Assembly (NCBI GenBank): GCA_026874595.1
Contig: CM049309.1
Span: 13,568,576-13,632,575 of the forward strand
Reading direction: 5' to 3'
From: Sipunculus nudus
Taxonomy: Eukaryota; Annelida; Sipuncula; Golfingiida; Sipunculidae
Length of the DNA: 64,000 bases
Below are positions 12,401 to 23,680 of the stretch, one piece after another (the first letter of the stretch is position 1; each line of letters begins with the position of its first letter). Both the position numbers and the translations under genes were made by a program. The notes under the pieces are model-generated. The model saw only the letters and a list, made by a program, of their open reading frames with translations, searched no databases and was not told the DNA's origin.

Positions 12401-15400
12401 CGGTGCAGAACTAAATATATCTTTGATGAAATTAATCTTATCTCTTAAAGTGCTTACCTAGAAAAATGCCCATTTCACAAAGCAAATTCTGAACATTTTA
12501 GTACTGTAGAGGGGAACTTGTTTCCTGACTCCATCCGATTAAAATGAAATAAAAAAGATTCTCACCTCAAAGCATTTGGATGACTTTTTAGGTCTTGAGA
12601 CAGACATGCTGTAAGATTTCTCCTAAAGACAAAATACAACAACACAGCAATTTGAGTTTTAAATCGCCAAATGGCCTTAAGTTCTGTCTGAATTAAGAAT
12701 AATTGTTATTTATACCTATGCCATAACATGATTATATTGCCAGTCAGTGTATGTGCTTTACTAAAGATATGGAGGGTTGTGGGCTACTCAACATTGCTGA
12801 TGCTTAACTGCCTCAGTCATCATATATGGGGAAACCCCTGCTACTAACTGACTTCCCTGAGAGCCAATAGGATGGGCTCTACACCCTAGGCCTGCTACCT
12901 GAGTGATATATTCTATCACCCGTCTCTGACCCATTGGTCTGTTTACTAAGGACTATAGAATCAATGGTTTCTGCAGGTTCTTCCTGATAACAGGACTATG
13001 AAATCAATGGTTTCTGCATGTTCTTCCTGAAAACAGCACTATAGAATCAATGGTTTTCTACAGGTTCTACCTGGAAACAGGACTATTGAATCAATGGTTT
13101 CTGCAGGTTCTTCCTGAAAACAGGATTATAGAATCAATGGTTTCTACAGGTTCTTCCTGAAAACAGGATTATAGAATCAATGGTTTCTACAGGTTCTTCC
13201 TGAAAACAGGATTATAGAATCAATGATTTTAACAGGTTCTTCCTGATAACAGGACTATGGAATCAATGGTTTCTGCATGTTCTTCCTGAAAACAGGATTA
13301 TAGAATCAATGGTTTCTACAGGTTCTTCCTGAAAACAGGATTATAGAATCAATGGTTTTTACAGGTTCTTCCTGATAACAGGACTATCGAATCAATGGTT
13401 TCCACAGGTTCTTCCTGATAACAGGACTATACAATCAATGGTTTCTACAGGTTCTTCCTGAAAACAGGACTATGGAATTAATGATTTCTACAGGTTCTTC
13501 CTGATAACAGGACTATGGAAACAATGGTTTCCACAGATTTTTCCTGAAAACAGCACTATAGAATCAATGGTTTCTACAGGTTTTTCCTGAAAACAGCACT
13601 ATAGAATCAATGGTTTCTACAGATTTTTCCTGAAAACAGCACTATAGAATCAATGGTTTCTACAGATTTTTCCTGAAAACAGCACTATACAATCAATGGT
13701 TTCCACAGATTCTTCCTGATAACAGGACTATGGAATCAATGGTTTCTGCAGGTTCTTCCTTAAAACAGGACTATAGAATCAGTGGTTTCCACAGATTTTT
13801 CCTGAAAACAGCACAATAGAATCAATGGTTTCTACAGGTTCTACCTGAAAACAGCACTATAGAATCAATGGTTTCTACAGGTTCTTCCTGAAAACAGGAC
13901 TATGGAATCAATGGTTTCTGCAGGTTCTTCCTGATAACAGGACTATGGAATCAATGGTTTCTGCAGGTTCTTCCTTAAAACAGGACTATAGAATCAGTGG
14001 TTTCTGCAGGTTCTTCCTGAAAACAGGACTATAGAATCAATGGTTTCTACAGGTTCTACCTGAAAACAGCACTATAGAATCAATGGTTTCTACAGGTACT
14101 TCCTGAAAACAGGACTATGGAATCAATGGTTTCCACAGATTTTTCCTGAAAACAGCACTATAGAATCAATGGTTTCTACAGGTTTTTCCTGAAAACAGCA
14201 CTATAGAATCAATGGTTTCTACAGATTTTTCCTGAAAACAGCACTATAGAATCAATGGTTTCTACAGATTTTTCCTGAAAACAGCACTATACAATCAATG
14301 GTTTCCACAGATTCTTCCTGATAACAGGACTATGGAATCAATGGTTTCTGCAAGTTCTTCCTTAAAACAGGACTATAGAATCAGTGATTTCTGTGGGTTC
14401 TTCCTGATAACAGGACTATGGAATCAATGGTGGTTTCTGCAAGTTCTTCCTTAAAACAGGACTATAGAATCAGTGGTTTCTGCAGGTCCTTCCTGATAAC
14501 AGGACTATGGAATCAATGGTTTCTGCAAGTTCTTCCTTAAAACAGGACTATAGAATCAGTGGTTTCTGCAGGTTCTTCCTGATAACAGGACTATGGAATC
14601 AATGGTTTCTGCAGGTTCTTCCTGAAAACAGGACTATAGAATCAATGGTTTGTACAGGTTCTACCTGAAAGCAGCACTATAGAATCAATGGTTTCTACAG
14701 GTTCTTCCTGAAAACAGGACTATGGAATCAATGGTTTCCACAGATTTTTCCTGAAAACAGCACTATAGAATCAATGGTTTCTACAGGTTTTTCCTGAAAA
14801 CAGCACTATAGAATCAATGGTTTCTACAGATTTTTCCTGAAAACAGCACTATAGAATCAATGGTTTCTACAGATTTTTCCTGAAAACAGCACTATACAAT
14901 CAATGGTTTCCTCAGATTCTTCCTGATAACAGGACTATGGAATCAATGGTTTCTGCAAGTTCTTCCTTAAAACAGGACTATAGAATCAGTGGTTTCTGCA
15001 GGTTCTTCCTGATAACAGGACTATGGAATCAATGGTTTCTGCAGGTTCTTCCTTAAAACAGGACTATAGAATCAGTGGTTTCTGCAGGTTCTTCCTGAAA
15101 ACAGGACTATAGAATCAATGGTTTCTACAGGTTCTACCTAAAAACAGCACTATAGAATCAATGGTTTCTACAGGTTCTTCCTGAAAACAGGACTATGGAA
15201 TCAATGGTTTCCACAGATTTTTCCTGAAAACAGCACTATAGAATCAATGGTTTCTACAGGTTTTTCCTGAAAACAGCACTATAGAATCAATGGTTTCTAC
15301 AGATTTTTCCTGAAAACAGCACTGTAGAATCAATGGTTTCTACAGATTTTTCCTGAAAACAGCACTATAGAATCAATGGTTTCTACAGGTTCTTCCTGAA

Positions 15401-18400
15401 AACAGGACTATGGAATCAATGGTTTCTGCAGGTTCTTCCTTAAAGCAGGACTATAGAATCAGTGGTTTCTGCAGGTTCTTCCTGAAAACAGGACTATAGA
15501 ATCAATGGTTTCTACAGGTTCTACCTGAAAACAGCACTATAGAATCAATGGTTTCTACAGGTTCTTCCTGAAAACAGGATTATAGAATCAATGGTTTCTA
15601 CAGGTTCTACCTGAAAACAGCACTATAGAATCAATGGTTTCTACAGGTTCTTCCTGAAAACAGGACTATGGAATCAATGGTTTCTGCAGGTTCTTCCTGA
15701 TAACAAGACTATGGAATCAATGGTTTCAACAGGTTCTTCCTGAAATCAGCACTATACAATCTATGGTTTCTACAGGTTCTTCCTGATAACAGGACTATGG
15801 AGTCAATGATTTCTGCAAGTTCTTCTCAATAACAGGACTTCAGAATCAATTGTTTCTACATGGTGTTCCAGATTACAGAACTATAGAATCAATTGTTTCA
15901 GTAGTTTTTTTTCTGATAATAGGACTATGGGTCAATGATTTCTTTGATCAGCTTGGTGACTGAACAGACACAGGCCTGGACACAGTTACAGTGTCAAATT
16001 GCCTTTTAAATGTTCTACTTTCCTCTAGATAATTATAATTTGCTTTAATGTTTATTACATAGTTTGTTGGATGGAAGACTTTTAACTTAATACAAAACGT
16101 GAAAAAAAGCAAAGTGTTGTATATTTCCTGATTTAATTGTTTGGCATACCACAGTTCCTTTGTTTGCTTGGCTTTATTGAATGTCTTATTTGTGTTTTTT
16201 TTTTACATTTTAAGAGACCCCCTTTTTCTTTCAAATGGTAATGCTGTTGTACAAAACCTGTACTTTGAAAAAGTCTGTGTTTTGTGTGTAATTGTGGCAT
16301 CTATCAGTTTATACTTTGAATATCCATTTTAATAGGTTTTTCATTCTACATGCAAGCATTCAATTCTGTATTTAATTTCACACCATTATGTATGGACGGA
16401 ATGTTGCCTGTTCTTTTGCATGTCCTTGATGATTCAAAATGCATGCCACCGTTGTGCCTCACTCCAGAAATCTGGAACTCCCAAGTGGTTACTTATGAAG
16501 CAGTACGACCAGCAGCGGAAGCAGATGTCATGGCGACAGGGACTGTCACATCTTCTACGGAGGGCCAAGCCAAATGGAGCCCCAAGCAGCCCAAGCAACA
16601 ACGTCAAGGCCAAGTCGCGAAGTCTCCCTGCCAACAGTCAATTGAAGCGACGAGAAGCTTACTACAAAGAGATGGATGCCAAGTGGACCGCCCCATCATC
16701 ACCAGGGCCAACCAGTAGTGAGTAGAAAATCGCTGACACCTTTTGATGAATAACTGAGTTTCTTTCTCCTTGAAGAAACAAGGTCACAGCGACCTAGTTT
16801 TTGGTATTGTTTGAGATTTGCCTCAGCCAAATTGTGTAAAAAATTTCATTCTGTAGCAATATCAGTTTTGATTTGTGCTGCACAGTCAAGAATCATCTTT
16901 ACTATAGCACAGATAACTTACATTTGGCTGAGTAAAAAATCATACCCAGTTATGTCTGTGATTCTAAATTAATAAACAACTTAATTTCCCTTTATTTGTG
17001 ATTTTGGATTGATATTTTTTTCAAGCATCACTCAGCCCATACTCTAAAAGTCTATAGGCCTTTATCCTGGCCCTTCCTGACCTGTCAGTATTCATCTAGT
17101 TTTGCACGTAAAGATAACTTTTTTCATTCCAAAGACAACAGGTTATAGTGGATTTCTAATTCTCAGGACATAATTTCATATTTCAATCTCCCTGCCTGGG
17201 CAATTCAAAGAACTACAACATGTATATGGAGTTAAAAATATCACTTAAAATATCACAAACTGCATATAATCTTTACATACAATCAAGCATAAAAGTAAAT
17301 ACACATACCAAAGGCTGATATCAGAGCTGCAGTCTTGGACAAACAGAAGATGGTGCTTCAAGGCAGCAAGCCAAATCTTCTTTCTTCACTGGATGCTAAG
17401 CCTGGACTAAATCACAGATATGGTTGCCGTGCCTTATCTATGTGTGAACTAGAGAGAGCAGGCTTCATGTACATTGACCAAGTTCAGGCCAAGGCAGGAA
17501 GTTACAAGGTGATGCTGCAAGTTCACCCACTGGATAAAGCCTAGTAAAGTTTCTGATAGATGACAGTGGATAGCCCCTTCAAGAAAAATGTAAAATTCCT
17601 CAAGAGTTGCAGGGAAATTTGGAAAGAGACCCCCGTAAGACATACTTGACACTGCTCCTGACAGTTTATGACCAAAAACTTATCCAAGGTGTAACAACAG
17701 AGGAGTTGTGTTAAACAGGTTGAGTGGCACCACCATCAATTATATTATTTTCTATTACATTATTTAAATTACGTAACCATGGGTGGTGTTAATTTCAGAT
17801 TCCATGCAGGTCACATCATCTCCCGTCCACTCATCTCCACCGACACCCCAGCATCAATCCTTCAACATCAGCCATTCACGCACAACACCGCCCCCTGCTG
17901 ACAAGTCCCAGGAACCAACAGCAAGCTCTTATGGGGAGGAGTCCAGAAATGGTCCGTGCAGCAGCCTGAAGTACCATCGTAGGCGCAGTAACAGCTGTAA
18001 AGAGGGTGTCCCCGGGGAAACACCAGCAGAAGAGGTACAGTGTTCTAGGACTTAGAATTGATTCACTTACTATGGTTGGCTTTAAATTCGCGAGGTTAAA
18101 ATTTCACGATTTAAACCTTTTCATTGTTTCATGAGGGTTCCATTTTTGTGATTTCACCATACAATAACATACACAGTGTACATCCATTATTCCATAAATT
18201 ATTTTCAATAATATGTGAAATTGTACATACAGGATAAGTACCCTCAATTACATGGAGTCCTCTGTCAAATTGCTACTGAGGGGTACATGCACAAAATAAT
18301 AATTGAAATAAATCAATTCTCAAGAAAAGTAAAAAACTTCATGAAAAGCCATTAAAGTAGACAGTTTTCTCATTCGTTGCTGCTGAAATCCATTTAAATT

Positions 18401-19165
18401 GCATATAAATTCACAGTGATGATATTGGTCTGCCATTAAAAATGACACCAGTCTAAGCATCTAAGATATAATGTTGTGTCCTTAAAATATGTAAAAGTGC
18501 TAATTTAAGAAGTCATGACAAACATCAGGAAATTTGGCTCTGTAATAAATTTGTGAATCCTGTTCATATGATTATGTTAAAATTAAAATGAAGCTGCCTT
18601 ATTCAAGCCCAGATTTATTTTATTGTTTAAGGTAGCTGAATGGACAGAAACCCCTATATCTAAAATCAGTCATAAAATTGTTTTAAATCCATATTAGACC
18701 ATTGAAATTTACAGTTGTTTGTTATCCTTTAACATGTCTCTACCTTAACACTTAAATTTTAAATATTGATTCAATAAAACATTTAAAATTTCATTTTTCA
18801 ACAAGAAAAACACAATTTTGACTTGATTTTATATATAGGGTTTTTTGCCGATTTTAATACCTAAAATCCATTTGGTTATTTCTGTATGTCGTCAATGTCA
18901 TGAATGTGACAAAGACACATCTTGGTGTGGCAGAATGACCTTCAGAGGAGAATTAATCATGATTTTCCAATTCTTGTACTTTTGTATTTATTACTTTCAG
19001 TGGCAGAATCTTGATGCCAAGGTGAAACTTGAGTACAGCATCGACACTGCCATCCACAAATCTATCACAGTTTCCAACGCATTTTCCTCTCGCCTTCCTT
19101 TACGACATCGGGCTAAAGTGGGCCAGCAACCAACTCATCACAACACCAGCAAACGGAACACATGA
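3241..19165 (+). CDS. unrecognised Ser/Pro-rich protein, at least 884 residues, 7 exons
   Basis: Exons 3241-3467, 6358-7877, 9233-9345, 11652-11797, 16468-16717, 17799-18034 and 19001-19165 (stop TGA) have AG acceptors and GT donors. They join in one open frame of 885 codons including the stop, which strongly supports the model. The protein is rich in Ser, Pro, Thr and Lys and looks largely disordered. It has a basic RKKR patch, a short charged helix-like segment (EKLEKLERLKH), an acidic run (DDDDDNDDE) followed by CENC and then HCTNCG, and many SP/TP sites. Towards the C-terminus comes a better-ordered basic block (KWLLMKQYDQQRKQMSW, later RREAYYKEMDAKW) followed by another Ser/Pro tract. 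No catalytic domain or signal peptide is visible. A cytoskeletal or scaffold protein would fit the composition, but that is a guess. The true N-terminus may be the candidate exon at 3055-3148 or lie outside the window. Confidence 0.8.
3468..6357 (+). other. intron between exons A and B
   Basis: 2.9 kb of AT-rich sequence from GTGAGT to TTTCTAG. I see no exon, tandem repeat or clear mobile element in it. Confidence 0.7.
6358..7877 (+). CDS. unknown gene, large exon B
   Basis: This 1,520-nt exon is the longest open reading frame in the window. Acceptor TTGTTTCTAG, donor AG|GTGAGT, ending in phase 2. It encodes the Ser/Pro-rich core, the acidic run and the four Cys of CENC and HCTNC. The Cys pairs are about 40 residues apart, so a zinc-binding role is possible but unsupported. 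Confidence 0.85.
9233..9345 (+). CDS. unknown gene, exon C
   Basis: 113 nt. Acceptor TTTGTAG, donor CCTG|GTATGT. It completes the split Arg codon of the previous exon and ends in phase 1. Polar Ser/Thr/Asn-rich peptide. Confidence 0.7.
9452..10690 (+). repeat. 337-bp tandem repeat, about 3.7 copies
   Basis: The phrase TAGGTCTCTGTT recurs at 9452, 9787, 10125 and 10462, giving spacings of 335, 338 and 337 bp. Each unit contains TTTCTGCAGACTGGTGG leading into the palindrome GGTGGCGCCACC (exact at 9618-9629, decayed in later units), then TTTCTCTATTTTTGAGACC. The array lies in the intron between exons C and D. An inverted, diverged relative lies near 36140-36330 within CDKAL1. The short reading frames inside it are by-products of the repeat. 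Confidence 0.85.
10795..11060 (-). repeat. fragment of the AGCTCAGATGAC-ended repeat family
   Basis: It contains the palindrome GACCCATGGGTC (10806-10817), the imperfect palindrome AGCTGAATATAGGTCATC ending in TGAGCT (about 10871-10894) and a short (TCTG)n run. These are the end features of the repeats at 47.8-49.1 and 58.4-58.99 kb, here in the opposite orientation. Confidence 0.55.
11652..11797 (+). CDS. unknown gene, exon D
   Basis: 146 nt. Acceptor TTACAG, donor CAG|GTTGGT, ending in phase 0. It encodes a Ser-rich stretch with likely phosphosites (SPSLSSES, TPPKSPQ). Confidence 0.75.
12940..15940 (+). repeat. 43-bp intronic minisatellite with higher-order organisation
   Basis: About 3 kb, roughly 70 units, of a 43-bp repeat built around GAATCAATGGTTTCTACAGG and TTCTTCCTGAAAACAGGAC. 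It fills most of the intron between exons D and E. Many units contain an inverted repeat, TCCTG-NNNN-CAGGA, able to form a small hairpin. A variant phrase, TTTCCACAGATTTTTCC, recurs at about 13531, 14133, 14738 and 15211. The spacings of 602, 605 and 473 bp correspond to 14, 14 (plus a 3-bp insertion) and 11 units, so multi-unit blocks were duplicated. Units at both ends are more diverged. The period is not a multiple of three and there is no open frame. Confidence 0.95.
16468..16717 (+). CDS. unknown gene, exon E (basic C-terminal block)
   Basis: 250 nt. Acceptor CACTCCAG, donor AGTA|GTGAGT, from phase 0 to phase 1. It encodes the most ordered-looking part of the protein, with KWLLMKQYDQQRKQMSW, LLRRAK and RREAYYKEMDAKW. 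This is the best query for finding homologues. Confidence 0.8.
16781..16795. promoter_or_regulatory. estrogen-response-element-like palindrome (one mismatch)
   Basis: AGGTCACAGCGACCT differs at one base from the classical ERE AGGTCACAGTGACCT. It lies in the intron just after exon E. It is probably part of a dispersed repeat; binding is not shown. Confidence 0.3.
17799..18034 (+). CDS. unknown gene, exon F
   Basis: 236 nt. Acceptor TAATTTCAG, donor GAG|GTACAG, ending in phase 0. Ser/Pro-rich with a basic YHRRRS patch. Confidence 0.75.
19001..19165 (+). CDS. unknown gene, terminal exon G
   Basis: Acceptor TTACTTTCAG; 54 codons and a TGA stop at 19163-19165. The peptide starts WQNLDAKVKLEYSID and ends in a basic, polar tail. 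A good internal donor-like site (GCCAAG|GTGAAA, 19022-19023) could allow an alternative C-terminus. Confidence 0.7.
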   Translation, partial: WQNLDAKVKLEYSIDTAIHKSITVSNAFSSRLPLRHRAKVGQQPTHHNTSKRNT

Positions 19166-22085
19166 TATTGGTTGAATATGGGCTACTGTGGCCTGGTTAA
19201 TCTCCATTGCATATCATCTGGCATTCATCCCTATGCATCTGCAGGCTGACTGTGACCTTATAAGGTCGCACGGCTTCAGAAACATTCGTCAGCGACTTCC
19301 AATGGTTGGGTGCTGTGGTGGTGCCCCCTGTGGGCTGGGATCCCATATCTGTGGCATTGTCGTTGTTATTGAACAAGACTGGAGATAGATGCTGATATTG
19401 CACAATATTGATAGAGACCCATTCGTGGTGATGGGATGGGATGACACGTGCATTCATTAACATTCCTCCCGTGGCCTGTAACAAACGGAATATCCATTTG
19501 TGAATATATAATTTTTTTTTCATTTTAGCAAATTCTCTCATCATCATAATATATAATGATTATCTACCATTTCTATTCTCGTGTATGATAGCGCCATATG
19601 ATCCTGTCATACTTTAAACCATGCTGATGCCAGTTTTCTTGTATTAGCACAGAGAGCATTCACCTCAGGTGAGGCTAGGTCTGTGCACAGTATTAACAGT
19701 GTTGGGTTCTGATCTCATGTCTTACGCTTGTACAGTATACATTGCTTTCACCTCTTTATATTCGACTATGTTGTTAATATAACTAATGCATGTAATTAGA
19801 TGATGTTGATTGTCTACCTCACGGAGAGGCATCTCTGCCTGGCTATGTCCTTGCGGTAATGATATTCCAGTTAGTAACAAGGGGGCGCTGGCTGCCTCTT
19901 GAGAAAGGCGCATTACTGAAGACGCTTCATGCAGAATAAAGCATAAAATGGCACAAAGTCGCAAGACATCCATTACCATGACAACAAGCACTTGGATGTC
20001 AAGGGGTGTCTTTGGACAGTTATTTAAGTCACTTGAACTGTGTTCAAATTTTTCCGGTCCAGTGTATGCTCGTCCATATAGCAGAGCTCCAAGTGAGTTA
20101 TTTTATCTTTTTAGCAGGAAATTTGAATGGGTCCATTATACAGAGGGGTAAAACTTGGCTGACAGTTAAGATAGTTTAGTCCAGCATAGCCCACCAAATA
20201 CTGTCCCATCACACCACACACTCTCCCGCTACATTTACTGTGATTAGGGCACCAAAAATGCATTTTTGATGTAGCTTGGTTGGGTAATGTTTACGGAGCA
20301 CTCGAGCTTGTTTTGAATTCAGTTGTCCCCCCAAAATGTCAGTTATGTATAGAGGTGTGTTGTTGTTTCCTGACCTTGCACAGTTTGAGTGTAAGAAGTA
20401 ATTGGTACATGTTAGTGTTTTCAGCTGTCAGGAATAATTATATGAAACATTTTAATGATGGCTGTGTTTAAAATGTGGATTTTCTCTTGGAAACAGGCAA
20501 TAATGTATAATTGAGTATTATCTGCATGTTTTGACAGGTAATGTTATCGTGGTAACTTCTTTCAATGCATTGTAGTTAAATCATTGTTAGGTTTCTGCTT
20601 TTTATCATTGTTTAAAAAAGCAGATCCACTTGTGCATAGAAAAACAATATGTGATAAATCATTTTTTTGGTACATTTTTTTGTCCTTGCCACTGGAGGGC
20701 AGGGTGGGGGATTTGTTACATTTCTTGCCATGTGCATGTTACAGCCATGTTTCGTGTCTGTAGTTCCTGAGACCGTATGTAGGTGGCAGCTGCCGACAGT
20801 ATTTATGCATATTTCCACTTGAAAACAAATTTATCTCAAAATATACTTATGTGTTTAAAATGAAGGTCAGTTAACGCAGTTTGAGTGGTGTTTGTACCCG
20901 CCAGTTGTTCAGTTCAGTTGTTGGATATTAAAGACATTTGAAACCAAATGTCAGCAGACATACAAACCAAATCAGTCAGTGTTCTTGTATTGAGTTTTGG
21001 TTAGATATTTGCTTCTGTTTCTGGTTTTGCCCTCCCTTCAGATTCAAATATTAATTCTTGTAAAAGTTACTAAAACCATGGGTAAAATGTCCATTTTTAA
21101 GTTCTCATTTGACTGAAGAATAGGATTAAAAAAAAAGAATTAGGGTGTTCAAGAATAAGCAGTTAATAAATATAAATAGCTACTTATAATATTTTGCAAA
21201 GGTCAACAAATATCAGCTTTTTATTGCTTTCTCATTTTGCAATATTAAATAGGAAGTGGTTATTTAGAATAGTTTATTAATTGTTTAATATTTACATGTA
21301 GAGTGGAGCACCGATCTTCCAGACGTCATTTTAACAATAATATTAAAATTCCAAAGCTGAAAGTATGATTTTTTGCAGTTTTATAAATACTTAAATAAAA
21401 ATTATACCCAAATCTGGTCAAAATAATGTGCCGTCAGCTTTGTTAAAACAGCTTTGATTATTTCACAGTTATAAATTTAGGTAGATTTTTATAACTTTAA
21501 AGACATTTGCTTAACAGAGTAAATGCCTTTCCAGTCAAAGTAGACTCAAATGAATTTTTCAAAATCGACATCACACTGATTGTATATTTTGTTTATTAGT
21601 TATTAGGTGGGTTATTGGGACCCCTTGGATGTTAAGATAATCGGTGCTCTAACATGTACATATAGAAGTGTATGATAATTGTTGCTGTCAATATACATAA
21701 TGCTGACAATATGATTTCACATGTATTAGATACCTCATTTTATTTACCTCAGTTGACTTTGATTTAAATAATCTAATTGTATGATGCAGAATTGATAGTC
21801 ACTTGGCCATGTATTTGAAAAAATTAACTTGCTTACATTAGGAATATTTTATTTTGTGTTATCTTGACTTTATTTCACCACTTTGTGGCCACCTATGTTT
21901 TGCAATATTTTTTTCAGCTTGACAGTTCATTAAAAAGCAAGCTGCAGGGTTTAAATTAAGAAAACAATCTTATTAACAGGTGTAAATAAACAGATGAACC
22001 TTCATTGAAATATTTGAAAGATACACTTAATTTCATATTTTAATATTTTACATATTTATTATTTTACAATATGTTATGTTCATAG
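19166..22085. other. 3' flank of the unknown gene and intergenic DNA
   Basis: Probably 3' UTR to about 19.96 kb, then AT-rich sequence. An ATG frame at 19948-20091 ends at a strong donor-like site (CTCCAA|GTGAGT), but no partner exon fits its phase, so it is not called as a gene. Confidence 0.4.
19935..19940 (+). terminator. candidate polyadenylation signal of the unknown gene
   Basis: AATAAA lies about 770 nt after the stop codon and is the first canonical hexamer I found downstream of it. The cleavage site is not visible from sequence alone. Confidence 0.35.
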
Positions 22086-22184
22086 TAGGTTGACTCCATT
22101 GGGTCGGAGACCTCGCATGCAGATGGAACATCACTTATTTGGAGGTCTTTTCAACGACCCTGAAACTTCTGAAATAATTTTGAG
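22086..22184 (+). CDS. orphan candidate coding exon
   Basis: Flanked by AG (22084-22085, or 22087-22088) and the donor GAG|GTAAAG. One frame is open across it and reads like protein: basic RRPR, then HHLFGGLFNDPETSEIIL. The last part loosely recalls the start of a BTB/POZ domain (hydrophobic-Phe-Asn, then Ser-acidic, then alternating hydrophobics), but no following BTB exon was found. Base composition is clearly less AT-rich than the surroundings. It ends in phase 2, matching the candidate exon at 29828. The parent gene and the 5' exon are unknown. Confidence 0.4.
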
Positions 22185-23119
22185 GTAAAGCAGCTTTTAA
22201 TGTAAAGAGACTGTTAAATGACAGATTTTAGTAAAAAAAAAATCAAGAGAGTAGTATAATGAAAACTTTCAAATGTGTGTGGTCAAATAATTTTCAATTT
22301 TTAGTAAACATGCTCCAACATATGGGTTACTGTCAGGTTTAAGGTAAACTTTCAAACAAATATATCATGATAAACAGTTGAACACAGGAGAGATGAAAAG
22401 AGGATAAAGCTGTGCTTTATCTGTACTCCTAATATAATGCATTATGCAAAAAAATTACAGTTTTCAGCCAAAATAAATAAAAAGTTATATAAGGGGATTC
22501 ACCATACAATTTTTATGCTGTTTTTGTTCCCTTGCTATGAAATGTTGCATAAACAAAAGGTACGGTATAAATTTTTATCTGTGATTTGGTCCTGTGTTTT
22601 CAGGGTTGTTGTGTTTTTGTGTCCTCCATAATGTTAGATTACAGTGTTTTTACATTGCGAACTCAGATTTTTGGTAGGTTTTAGAATATTAACAAGTGCC
22701 ACTTTGCTATGGTTCCTGGAGTGACAAAGTATGATGTATATTACTTTGATATGGGTCAGAGTGCAGATTTTACAATTAACATCAAGGTGATAGCTTTGAG
22801 ATTTCAAATAATAAGGTGTGTAGCATCCCCATTAACACACAGGTGATCACTTACCTCTGATCTGATATTCTTTACTTTAGATATTGGCAAAACTAGCTAC
22901 CTGATAACATCATATCTCATGAATTATGCATCATGACTCATGAATTATACATAACATTTCTTGAGGACAAAACAAATTGAGCTGTATGATAGTAAACAGA
23001 TATAATTCTAGTTAAAATCTGGGTCTGTTCTACATGTCAGACATTGAACATTTTTACAGGCTCTTGATGATTTCAAACTTTGTAAGATCACCAGTCTAAA
23101 ATAGCTGATGATTTTTTTT

Positions 23120-23285
23120 AATGATGCATCATGGGTAGTAACAAAAAAGATTTTATTTTTAATATAGTAACAAAAAAGATTTTATTTTTAATGATGCATC
23201 ATTGGTAGTAACAAAAATTTGTTGTTCTAATAGCCTTTTTGAAATCATGGGTACTAACAAAAACTTGTTGTTCTAAAAGCCTTTT
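23120..23285 (+). repeat. short nested tandem duplications
   Basis: AGTAACAAAAAAGATTTTAT occurs twice about 37 bp apart, then a second pair (TACTAACAAAAACTTGTTGT and relatives) repeats at about 60 bp. ATGATGCATCAT occurs twice. No coding content. Confidence 0.6.
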
Positions 23286-23479
23286 TGAAAATTCTTGAAT
23301 TATCTTATTTTGCTGCTTTTTGAATCAAGGGTTATTGCTCTAGAGGTTAGTGTTCACCTTGTGTTATGAATTAGGGAAAGAAAAGATTTGAGGTTATATG
23401 TAAAAATGCAATGATTGGTGGGATTTTAAAGTTGAGAAAAAAGTACCAATGTGAGAACTAAGATACTGAGGGTCCTAAA

Positions 23480-23680
23480 TAAAGGTTATCAGATAAGAAA
23501 ACAAATTATCAGATTAGAACAGGAAAGAATTGTTATCTGATAAGAATGAGAAAAAAAGGTATCAGATTAAAACGAGAAGAAAAGGTTATCAGATAAAAAC
23601 AAGAATAAAAGTTTATCAGATAAAGCAAGAAGAAAAGGTTATCAGATAAAAACAAGAAGAAAAGGTTATCAGATAATTAA
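23480..23680 (+). repeat. 26-27 bp tandem array of GATA palindromes
   Basis: TTATC(A/T)GATAA occurs intact at 23486, 23533, 23586, 23613, 23639 and 23666, with decayed copies at about 23506 and 23558. The last four are 26-27 bp apart, with spacers of AAGAAGAAAAGG type. Each is two GATA motifs back to back. The array lies between the unknown gene and CDKAL1. Confidence 0.8.

Noticed and set aside
12940-15940. CRISPR array
   Set aside because: The repeats are contiguous, with no unique spacers, and the host is a eukaryote; it is a minisatellite.
19948-20091. ATG frame ending at a strong GTGAGT donor
   Set aside because: Phase 1 at its end does not fit the exon at 22086, no other partner was found, and it lies just past a polyadenylation hexamer.
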